Shown here: piece by piece, positions 1-5,149 of the stretch | How positions within the stretch are numbered: position 1 is the first letter of the stretch | Layout: the number at the start of each line of letters is the position of its first letter | Origin: Solirubrobacteraceae bacterium | Lineage (GTDB): Bacteria > Actinomycetota > Thermoleophilia > Solirubrobacterales > Solirubrobacteraceae | Assembly (NCBI GenBank): GCA_019683665.1 | Contig: JADGIB010000193.1 | Location: forward strand, 1 to 7,073 | DNA: 7,073 nucleotides | Direction: 5' to 3' | Notes under the pieces: model-generated | The model's database searches: none | What the model was told of the DNA's origin: nothing | The model's input: the letters and a program-made list of their open reading frames with translations, nothing else | Program-made: the position numbers and the translations under genes

Positions 1-1517
1 GGCCCGCCCTCGGCCTCGAGGACGAGCGCCCGCGCCCCGTCGCGGCCGGCGCGGTCCAGCAGCGACGCGCCCGCGTCGAGGTCGTCGACGAGCGCGGCGC
101 CGAGCCGCCCGTCGAGGGCGGCGGCGAGCGCGAGCTCGTAGCCGTCGGCCACCTGCAGCTCGGCCGACAGCGCCCGCGCCCCGCCCGGCGCGCCCGCGTG
201 CGAGCGCAGGAACTGGTTGGCGGCGGCGAGCTCGGCGCCGACCTTCGCGGCCTCGCGGCGGGCCGCCTCGACCGCCTTCTCGGCCTCGCGGCGCTCGCGG
301 CGGGCCGCCTCGGCGGCGGCGTCGGCCTCGGCCAGCGCGGCCTTCGCCGCCGTGACGGCCTCCTGCAGCTCCTCGGCCCGGGCCTGCGCGGCGGCGCGCT
401 CCTGCTCGAGCGCGGCCAGCTCGCGCTTCAGCTCCTCCTCGTGCTCGCGGTCGAGCCGCTCGAGCTCGGCCTCGAGCTGGGCGATCCGCTCGCGACCCTC
501 CTCGTCGGGGGCGTCCTCGGCCGCCTCGGCCTCGAGCGCGGCGATCTGGGCGGCGCGCCGCTCGACGCGCTCGGTCAGCGACGCGACCATCTCCTGGGCG
601 CGCTCCAGGCGCAGCTCGATCCTGTCGCGGGCGCCGCGCGCCGCGTACACGCGCCCGGCGAGCGCCTCGCGCTGCTCGGTGCGGGCGGCGAGCGCCTCCT
701 CGGCCTCCTCGCGGCGGCGGGCGACGTCGGCCAGGCGCTGCTCGGCCTCCGCGCGCGCGGCCTTCGCCGCCTGCGCGGCCGCCTCGGCCTCGACGAGGTC
801 GGCGCGGCGGGCGCGGACCGCGTCGCGGGCCAGCTCCCAGCGCGCCTCGGTCGCCTGGCGCTCGAGGCGCTCGTGCAGCTCGGCCGCCTCGGCCTGGCGC
901 TTGAGCGGGCGCAGCCGCGTGCGCGCCTCGCGCTCGACGTCGAGGGCGCGGTCGAGGTTGTCCTGCGTGCGCTCGAGCTTCAGCTGGGCGCGACGGCGGC
1001 GCTTGCGGTGCTTGCCGAGCCCGGCCGCCTCCTCGATGAGCAGGCGGCGGTCCTTCGGCTTGGAGGTGACGATCGCCTCGATGCGGCCCTGGGAGACGAC
1101 CGAGTGCATCTCCTTGCCCAGGCCGGTGTCGGACAGGACCTCGAGCACGTCGACGAGGCGGCACTTCGCCCCGTTGAGCCGGTACTCGCCCTCGCCGTTG
1201 CGGTCGAGGCGGCGCATGATCGAGATCTCGCTGAACGGGAGCTGCTCGGTGCCGTCGCCGTTGTCGAGGACGATCTCGACCTCGGCCGACGAGCGGGCCT
1301 GCACGCCGCGCCCGCCGCCGAAGATGACGTCCTGCATCGTCGCGCCGCGGACGGCGACCGGCGACTGCTCGCCCAGCGCCCACAGGACCGCGTCGGTGAC
1401 GTTCGACTTGCCCGAGCCGTTGGGGCCGACGATGACCGACACGCCGGGCCCGAACTCCAGGCGCGTGCGATCGGGGAACGACTTGAACCCCTTCATCGTC
1501 AGCGACTTGAGGTGCAT
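1..1517 (-). CDS. smc: Chromosome segregation protein SMC, N-terminal part (runs off left edge)
   Basis: This is the ATPase of the bacterial condensin-like complex with ScpA and ScpB, which organises and segregates the nucleoid. 505 codons are visible, about 40% of a usual SMC of about 1,150-1,200 residues, and the frame stays open to the window edge. The start MHLKSLTMKGFKSF is typical of the family. The Walker A loop GPNGSGKS lies at residues 31-38, followed by N39, and the Q-loop is in the segment WALGEQ with Q51. A conserved segment follows: QGRIEAIV at 143-150, then SKPKDRR and EEAAGLGKHRKRR to about 174. From about 175 to 440 the chain is rich in Ala, Glu and Arg, as expected for the first coiled-coil arm. 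The hinge begins near the motif ADGYELA around Y460 and is cut by the edge. The second arm, signature LSGG and Walker B lie outside. ATG at 1517 overlaps the rnc stop by one base (TGATG), which suggests translational coupling. Identity is very secure. Confidence 0.97.
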   Translation of the reverse strand, partial: MHLKSLTMKGFKSFPDRTRLEFGPGVSVIVGPNGSGKSNVTDAVLWALGEQSPVAVRGATMQDVIFGGGRGVQARSSAEVEIVLDNGDGTEQLPFSEISIMRRLDRNGEGEYRLNGAKCRLVDVLEVLSDTGLGKEMHSVVSQGRIEAIVTSKPKDRRLLIEEAAGLGKHRKRRRRAQLKLERTQDNLDRALDVEREARTRLRPLKRQAEAAELHERLERQATEARWELARDAVRARRADLVEAEAAAQAAKAARAEAEQRLADVARRREEAEEALAARTEQREALAGRVYAARGARDRIELRLERAQEMVASLTERVERRAAQIAALEAEAAEDAPDEEGRERIAQLEAELERLDREHEEELKRELAALEQERAAAQARAEELQEAVTAAKAALAEADAAAEAARRERREAEKAVEAARREAAKVGAELAAANQFLRSHAGAPGGARALSAELQVADGYELALAAALDGRLGAALVDDLDAGASLLDRAGRDGARALVLEAEGG

Positions 1518-2197
1518 CAGCCCTCCTCGGCGGCCTCGGCCTCGAGCGCGGCCCGCGCGGCCGCCTGCTCGGCGGCCTTCTTCGAGCGGCCCGAGCCGCG
1601 CCCGACGACGCGCCCGCCGACCGTCGCCTCGACCTCGAACGTCCGCTCGTGCGGCGGGCCGAGCTCGGCCGTGACGCGGTACTCGACGACGTCGCCCGTG
1701 CGCGCCAGGCGCTCCTGCAGCGTGGACTTGAAGTCGACGGGGTGCTCGAGCGCCTGCGCCAGCTCGGGCTGGAAGGCCTCGACGACCGCCTCGGCGGTGC
1801 GGTCGTAGCCCACGTGCAGGAAGCAGGCGCCGATGACGGCCTCGGTCACCGAGGCGAGGACGCGGTCGGTCGCGATCGCCGACGCCGCCCCGGGGCCGGC
1901 GCCCTCGGGGGCGGCCGCCTGCAGGCGCTCGGGGATGCCCAGGCGCTCGGCCACGGCCACGCACGACGGGCCGGAGACCGCCTGCGCGCGGATCTTGGTG
2001 AGACGGCCGGCGCCGAAGCGCTCCGCCTCGAGACGGGGGTAGAGGTGGGAGGTCACGGCGAGCCCGAGGACCGAGTCTCCCAGGAAGGCCAGACGGGAAT
2101 AGGAGTCCGACCGCCGCTCCGACCACGAGGCGTGGGTGAACACCTGGCGGTAGAGCTCCTCGGGCAGCTCGTCGAGCAGCGCGCGCAGCTTGTCCAC
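1517..2197 (-). CDS. rnc: Ribonuclease III, with altered catalytic residues
   Basis: The family cleaves double-stranded RNA for rRNA and mRNA processing. The product is 226 residues, a usual length. The RNase III domain covers about 10-145, with FTHASW at 20-25 and the signature block RLAFLGDSVL at 35-44. A double-stranded-RNA-binding domain covers about 155-222: it starts DFKSTLQERL, has GGRVVGRGSGRSKK near 194-207, and ends in an Ala-rich helix. The catalytic site looks depleted. Against E. coli numbering, D41 matches D45 and E119 matches E117. However, A37 stands where E41 is expected and S116 where D114 is expected, and the conserved E38 is S34. I read these codons directly (GCC for A37, TCG for S116). 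The domain may therefore bind RNA but cleave poorly, or the lineage may use a variant site. The start is GTG, overlapping the acpP stop by one base (TAGTG), with GGGG 4 bases upstream. Family is certain; catalytic competence is open. Confidence 0.95.
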   Translation of the reverse strand: MDKLRALLDELPEELYRQVFTHASWSERRSDSYSRLAFLGDSVLGLAVTSHLYPRLEAERFGAGRLTKIRAQAVSGPSCVAVAERLGIPERLQAAAPEGAGPGAASAIATDRVLASVTEAVIGACFLHVGYDRTAEAVVEAFQPELAQALEHPVDFKSTLQERLARTGDVVEYRVTAELGPPHERTFEVEATVGGRVVGRGSGRSKKAAEQAAARAALEAEAAEEG

Positions 2198-2445
2198 TAT
2201 GCCCCGACGCCGTGTGCGATCACGAAGTCCACCGCCTGACCCACGGTGAGGATCTTCGCCGCATCCTCGTCGGAGATGCGCACGCCGTAGGAGTCCTCGA
2301 GCTCCTGCACGAGCGTGTACAGGTCGAGGGAGTCGGCCTCGAGATCCTCCCGGAACCGGGTCTCGGGCACGATGCGCGCCGGATCCACGTCGAGCTCGTC
2401 GGCGAGATGGGCGCGGATGGCCTGGAAGACGTCCTCGCGGGTCAT
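2197..2445 (-). CDS. acpP: Acyl carrier protein
   Basis: The cytoplasmic carrier of growing acyl chains in type II fatty-acid synthesis. It also supplies acyl-ACP to PlsX, encoded just upstream. It is 82 residues, acidic, with the phosphopantetheine site in EADSLDL; the attachment serine is residue 39. The following helix LVQELEDSYGVRIS and the segment DEDAAKILTVGQAVDF match the helix II and helix III pattern of ACPs. I chose ATG at 2445, which shares one base with the plsX stop (TGATG), as the rnc/smc junction does. A GTG one codon upstream (2448) is also possible and would make a 4-base GTGA overlap and 83 residues. There is no well-spaced Shine-Dalgarno sequence, so translation probably depends on coupling to plsX. 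The sequence LDLYTLVQ after the serine differs from the common LDTVELVM, so this could serve a dedicated partner, but the operon position argues for the main ACP. Confidence 0.93.
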   Translation of the reverse strand: MTREDVFQAIRAHLADELDVDPARIVPETRFREDLEADSLDLYTLVQELEDSYGVRISDEDAAKILTVGQAVDFVIAHGVGA

Positions 2446-3476
2446 CACTCCGGGACGGTAGCGACGCTGTCGGACGGGGGCCGCCGCAGCGCGCCGGCCG
2501 CGTCCATCGCCGCGAGCGTCCGCCCGACGACGTCCTCCTCGACGCCGCGCGCCGCGGCCCGGATCGCGTTCGCGAAGCCGACGCGGGTGAAGCGCCCGTG
2601 CGGGACGACGCCGAGCTTGCGCAGCCCGAGCAGGTAGGCCCCGCCCTGCGCCTCCGGGTCGATCTCGTCGCGCAGGCCGCGCAGCGACGGGCGCAGCAGC
2701 AGCCCGCCGACGCGGCCGCGGGCCGTCGCGGTCGCGTGGTCGCGGATGACGGCGAGCAGGCGCTGGGAGACGCCCTCGATGAGCTTCAGGGCGACGTTGC
2801 CGGTGAAGCCGTCGGCGACGATGACGTCGGCGGCGCCGGTCGGCAGCTGGGTCCCCTCGACGTTGCCGACGAACTCGAGCGCGGGCGAGCCGGCGGCGCG
2901 CTCGGCCAGCAGCCGGTGGGCCTCGAGGACGAGCTCGTTGCCGCGGGTCGGCTCCTCGCCGTTGGACAGCAGCGCGACGCGCGGGCGCTCCAGGCCCTGG
3001 CGCATCGTCGCGAGCGCGGCGCCCATGAACGCGAACTGGACGAGGTGCTCGGGGCGCACGTCGGCGTTGGCGCCGACGTCGAGCAGCGTCACCGGGTGCT
3101 CGGGCATCGGCAGCGCGATCGCGAGCGCCGGCCGGTGGATGCCCTTCGCGCGCTTGATGTTGAACAGGCCGGCGGCCAGCGCGGCCCCGGTCGAGCCGGC
3201 GCTGACGAGCGCGTCGGCCTCGCCGTCGGCGACGGCGCGGGCGGCCCGGACGATCGAGGCGTCGGGCGTCGAGCGGGCCGCGGAGGCGGGCTCGGGCGCC
3301 TTGGCGATCGACACGGGGGCGTCGACGACCGTGACGCCGTCGCCGACCTCGCCGATGCGGTCGGCGGGGCCGAACAGGATGACGCGCACGCCCGCGCGGG
3401 CGGCGAGCATCGCGCCCTCCGCGACCTCGCGGGGGCCCAGGTCAGCGCCGTTGGCGTCGACCGCGACGGTCGCCAC
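2445..3476 (-). CDS. plsX: Phosphate acyltransferase PlsX (acyl-ACP:phosphate transacylase)
   Basis: PlsX converts acyl-ACP and phosphate to acyl-phosphate, the donor for PlsY in phosphatidic acid synthesis; it is a peripheral membrane or cytoplasmic enzyme. The 343-residue length fits the family. Conserved blocks in order: SAGSTGAALAAG at 92-103, KGIHRPALA at 111-119, LLDVGANADVRPEHLVQFA at 131-149, SNGEEPTRGNEL at 171-182, FVGNVEGTQLP at 203-212, and VADGFTGNVALKLIEG at 220-235. The C-terminal EIDPEAQGGAYLLG and PHGRF segments correspond to the usual DPREYGGA and HGSS regions. The N-terminal motif normally DAMGGD reads DANGAD (residues 7-12). The open frame extends further upstream, but homology starts at ATVAVDANG, so I chose GTG at 3476. 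It has GAGG 6 bases upstream, overlapping the rpmF stop. The gap to rpmF is 8 bases, and the stop overlaps acpP by one base. Confidence 0.95.
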   Translation of the reverse strand: MATVAVDANGADLGPREVAEGAMLAARAGVRVILFGPADRIGEVGDGVTVVDAPVSIAKAPEPASAARSTPDASIVRAARAVADGEADALVSAGSTGAALAAGLFNIKRAKGIHRPALAIALPMPEHPVTLLDVGANADVRPEHLVQFAFMGAALATMRQGLERPRVALLSNGEEPTRGNELVLEAHRLLAERAAGSPALEFVGNVEGTQLPTGAADVIVADGFTGNVALKLIEGVSQRLLAVIRDHATATARGRVGGLLLRPSLRGLRDEIDPEAQGGAYLLGLRKLGVVPHGRFTRVGFANAIRAAARGVEEDVVGRTLAAMDAAGALRRPPSDSVATVPE

Positions 3477-3484
3477 CGCGGGCC

Positions 3485-3685
3485 TCAGTGGCTGTGGTCG
3501 TGCTCGTGGTCGTGCACGTGCACGACCTCGCGCCCGGCGTAGGAGCCGCAGACCGGGCACACGCGATGCGGGCGCCGCGGGCTGTGGCAGGTCGGGCACG
3601 CGTTGATCGCCGGCGCGCCGATCTTGTGCTGCGCGCGCCGCTTCGCGGTGCGGGCGTGCGACTGCTTCTGCTTGGGGACGGCCAT
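3485..3685 (-). CDS. rpmF: Ribosomal protein bL32, zinc-binding type, with His-rich tail
   Basis: A small structural protein of the 50S subunit. It is 66 residues, starting MAVPKQKQSHARTAKRRA, the usual basic N-terminus (after Met removal AVPK). A four-cysteine zinc ribbon is complete: C30 and C33 (CPTC), then C43 and C46 (CPVC), so this is the zinc-binding (C+) paralogue type. The ribbon is followed by GSYAGREVV and then an unusual end, HVHDHEHDHSH, with six His at 56, 58, 60, 62, 64 and 66 alternating with other residues, mainly acidic. That tail could bind more metal or be a tolerated extension on the ribosome surface; this is inference. ATG at 3685 has no clear Shine-Dalgarno sequence. 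A TACCCT hexamer ends 9 bases upstream, so the transcript may have almost no leader. It heads the run rpmF-plsX-acpP-rnc-smc and starts divergently from the GNAT gene, 44 bases away. Confidence 0.96.
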   Translation of the reverse strand: MAVPKQKQSHARTAKRRAQHKIGAPAINACPTCHSPRRPHRVCPVCGSYAGREVVHVHDHEHDHSH

Positions 3686-3729
3686 GGGCGACGCAGGGTA
3701 GCGCCTTCGCGCACGCGTACGCTGGCGAG
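3686..3729. promoter_or_regulatory. Divergent start region with two candidate -10 hexamers
   Basis: This 44-base gap separates the start codons of rpmF (minus) and the GNAT gene (plus), so it should hold signals for both. On the plus strand TACGCT at 3718-3723 fits TANNNT. A start 7 bases after it falls on the GTG at 3730, giving a leaderless mRNA, and no spaced Shine-Dalgarno sequence precedes that GTG. On the minus strand TACCCT at 3700-3695 also fits TANNNT and would start transcription 2-3 bases before the rpmF ATG. The two hexamers are 17 bases apart, so each lies at the -35 position of the other promoter, yet neither resembles TTGACA. Leaderless starts are common in actinobacteria. The call rests on short, weak motifs in GC-rich DNA. 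Confidence 0.4.
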
Positions 3730-4569
3730 GTGGACATCCGCGCCATGACGCCCGAGGACGTCCCGGTCACCGCCGGCCTCGCCCGGACCGTGTTCTCGGC
3801 CCCCGGCGAGGCGGCGTCGGCCGAGGACGTGCGCCGCGGCGAGGCCCGCCAGGCCCACCTGCTGGCCACCGACCCGGAGGGCGCCTGGGTCGCCCTCGAC
3901 GAGGCCGGCGAGGTGTGCGGGGTCGCGCTGGCGATCCGCCGCGAGGGCGTGTGGGGCCTGTCGCTGCTGGCGGTGCGGCCCGACGTCCAGTCGCGCGGGA
4001 TCGGCCGGCGGCTGCTCGAGCGCGCGTGGGCCTACGGCGAGGGCGCGCGCGGGCGGATCGTCCTCTCCTCGACCGACCCGAAGGCGATGCGCCGCTACGC
4101 CCGGCTCGGGCTCGCGGTGCGGCCGTGCGTGGCCGCCGGCGGGATCGTCGACCGCTCGCGGCTGCCGGCGCCGTCGGGCGCCGTGCGCGCCAGCGAGGAC
4201 GTCGAGCGGACCGCGCCGGTCTCCCGCCACGTGCGCGGCGCCGCCCACGTGGCCGACCTCCCCGCGATGCTCGACGCCGGCGGGCGGCTCCTGCTCCACG
4301 GCGACCGCGGGTTCGCCGTCCACGACGAGCGCGCGGTCAGGCTCCTGGCCGCCCGCGACGAGGCGGCCGCCGTCGACCTCCTGTGGGCGTGCCTGGCCGC
4401 CGCCGCGCCGGGCGCGACCGTCGCCGTCGACTTCCTCGCCGCCGGGCAGGACTGGGCGGTCCGCACCGTCCTCGACGCCGGCCTGGCGCTGTCGCCCGAC
4501 GGGCCGGTCTTCACCGGCGGCCGGCTCGGGACGCTCGCGCCGTACGTGCCCAGCGGCCCGTACCTGTAG
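3730..4569 (+). CDS. GNAT-family acetyltransferase, tandem-domain
   Basis: Probably transfers an acetyl group from acetyl-CoA to an amine; the substrate cannot be told. The product is 279 residues, longer than a single GNAT domain (about 150). The N-terminal domain (about 1-145) opens with the usual MDIRAMTPED start and carries motif A, LSLLAVRPDVQSRGIGRRLL, at about 77-96, with the acetyl-CoA pyrophosphate loop QSRGIG at 87-92. The next strand and helix contain SSTDPKAMRRYARLGL. The C-terminal half (about 165-279) looks like a second, degenerate GNAT fold with no clear motif A. It has DFLAAGQDWAVRTVLDAGL near 234-252 and ends PYVPSGPYL, a tail I associate with tandem GNAT proteins. The only plus-strand gene, it lies between yceD and rpmF, tail to tail with yceD (18 bases). 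The GTG start has no Shine-Dalgarno sequence and may be leaderless. Its G+C richness resembles its neighbours, so there is no sign of recent transfer. Confidence 0.85.
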   Translation: MDIRAMTPEDVPVTAGLARTVFSAPGEAASAEDVRRGEARQAHLLATDPEGAWVALDEAGEVCGVALAIRREGVWGLSLLAVRPDVQSRGIGRRLLERAWAYGEGARGRIVLSSTDPKAMRRYARLGLAVRPCVAAGGIVDRSRLPAPSGAVRASEDVERTAPVSRHVRGAAHVADLPAMLDAGGRLLLHGDRGFAVHDERAVRLLAARDEAAAVDLLWACLAAAAPGATVAVDFLAAGQDWAVRTVLDAGLALSPDGPVFTGGRLGTLAPYVPSGPYL

Positions 4570-4587
4570 CGGTCCGCGGGCGCGCGG

Positions 4588-5106
4588 TCAGTCGAGCTTC
4601 AGCTCGCGCAGCGCCGCCCAGCGCGGGTCGGGCGGCCGCTCGTGGCGGTGGCCCGGCCCGGCGGTGTTGAGGTCCTCCCCGCAGACCGGGCACAGGCCGG
4701 CGCAGTCGGGCCGGCACAGGACCTGGCGGGGCAGCGCGAGCGCGAGCGCGTCGCGGGCCCAGGCGGCGAGGTCGAGCACGTCGAGGTCCGACACGTACGG
4801 GCTGACGAGCTCCGGGTCGTCGGAGCCGTGCTCGTGGACCTCGCGGGCGTCGACGGCGATCTCCGGGGCCGCGTCGGCCAGGCAGCGCATGCACGGCCCG
4901 CTGATCGCGGTCGAGAAGCGCAGGCGCAGCGCCCAGCCGCCGCCGCTCATCCGCGACAGGTCGAGGACCGCGGAGACGCTGGCCGGGGTCGCGTAGCGCT
5001 CGCCGCCGAGCTGGAGGTCCTCGAGCGAGACGGCGAGGTCCGCCATCCGGCGACCCTCGCCGGACTTCAGCGCCAGGCGCGCGAGGTCGATGGTGTCGGC
5101 ACGCAT
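4588..5106 (-). CDS. yceD: DUF177/YceD family protein
   Basis: Members of this family sit next to rpmF in most bacteria and have been linked to 23S rRNA or large-subunit accumulation; the molecular role is not settled. The product is 172 residues. A first Cys pair, C72 and C75 (CMRC), follows the strand-rich N-terminal half with LRLRFSTAISGP. A cluster of four follows: C131, C135, C139 and C142 in CRPDCAGLCPVCGEDLN. It ends DPRWAALRELKLD, which matches the family's DPR-A-L--L ending. The Cys layout suggests metal binding. ATG at 5106 is preceded by GGGGAGG with 5 bases spacing, much better placed than for the GTG two codons upstream, so I use the ATG. The gene is separated from rpmF by the opposite-strand GNAT gene, so the usual co-transcription with rpmF is probably broken here. 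It lies 43 bases after the acyl-CoA synthetase stop on the same strand. Confidence 0.92.
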   Translation of the reverse strand: MRADTIDLARLALKSGEGRRMADLAVSLEDLQLGGERYATPASVSAVLDLSRMSGGGWALRLRFSTAISGPCMRCLADAAPEIAVDAREVHEHGSDDPELVSPYVSDLDVLDLAAWARDALALALPRQVLCRPDCAGLCPVCGEDLNTAGPGHRHERPPDPRWAALRELKLD

Positions 5107-5111
5107 GGCCA

Positions 5112-5118
5112 CCTCCCC
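5112..5118 (-). promoter_or_regulatory. Strong Shine-Dalgarno sequence that sets the yceD start
   Basis: The minus strand reads GGGGAGG here, followed by TGGCC and the ATG at 5106. The 5-base spacing is near ideal. The upstream in-frame GTG at 5112 overlaps this motif and could not use it, so the site decides for the ATG. It is the clearest ribosome-binding site in the window; most other starts rely on overlap or have weak sites. Confidence 0.8.
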
Positions 5119-5149
5119 AGCGTAGCTCCGCCGGCTGCCCGCAGGCGCG

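Noticed and set aside
198..1808. Long plus-strand open frames opposite smc and rnc (536 and 485 codons)
   Set aside because: They are mirrors of the real minus-strand genes. High G+C removes stop codons; the translations are Leu/Arg/Gly or Ser/Arg/Ala-rich with no recognisable domain, and smc has clear motifs on the other strand.
2598..3606. Two plus-strand open frames opposite plsX (314 and 286 codons)
   Set aside because: Low-complexity Gly/Ala/Arg/Asp or Ser/Arg/Ala translations with no motif; plsX on the minus strand explains the sequence fully.
3477..3869. The plsX frame extended upstream through rpmF (474 codons)
   Set aside because: The added 131 residues are an out-of-frame reading of rpmF and of the GNAT antisense strand. 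PlsX homology begins at GTG 3476, which has a spaced GAGG.
4570..4587. A bidirectional terminator between the converging GNAT and yceD genes
   Set aside because: The 18-base gap is GC-rich without a clear stem-loop or T-run; nothing can be supported.
5119..5124. TACGCT on the minus strand as a -10 element for yceD
   Set aside because: It abuts the Shine-Dalgarno sequence directly, so a start 7 bases downstream would cut into that site. The same hexamer could arise by chance in this GC-rich DNA.
5130..5145. Short inverted repeat CTGC-CC-GCAG between the synthetase and yceD as a terminator
   Set aside because: The stem is 4 base pairs with a 2-base loop and there is no T-run on either strand, so it is not a credible intrinsic terminator.
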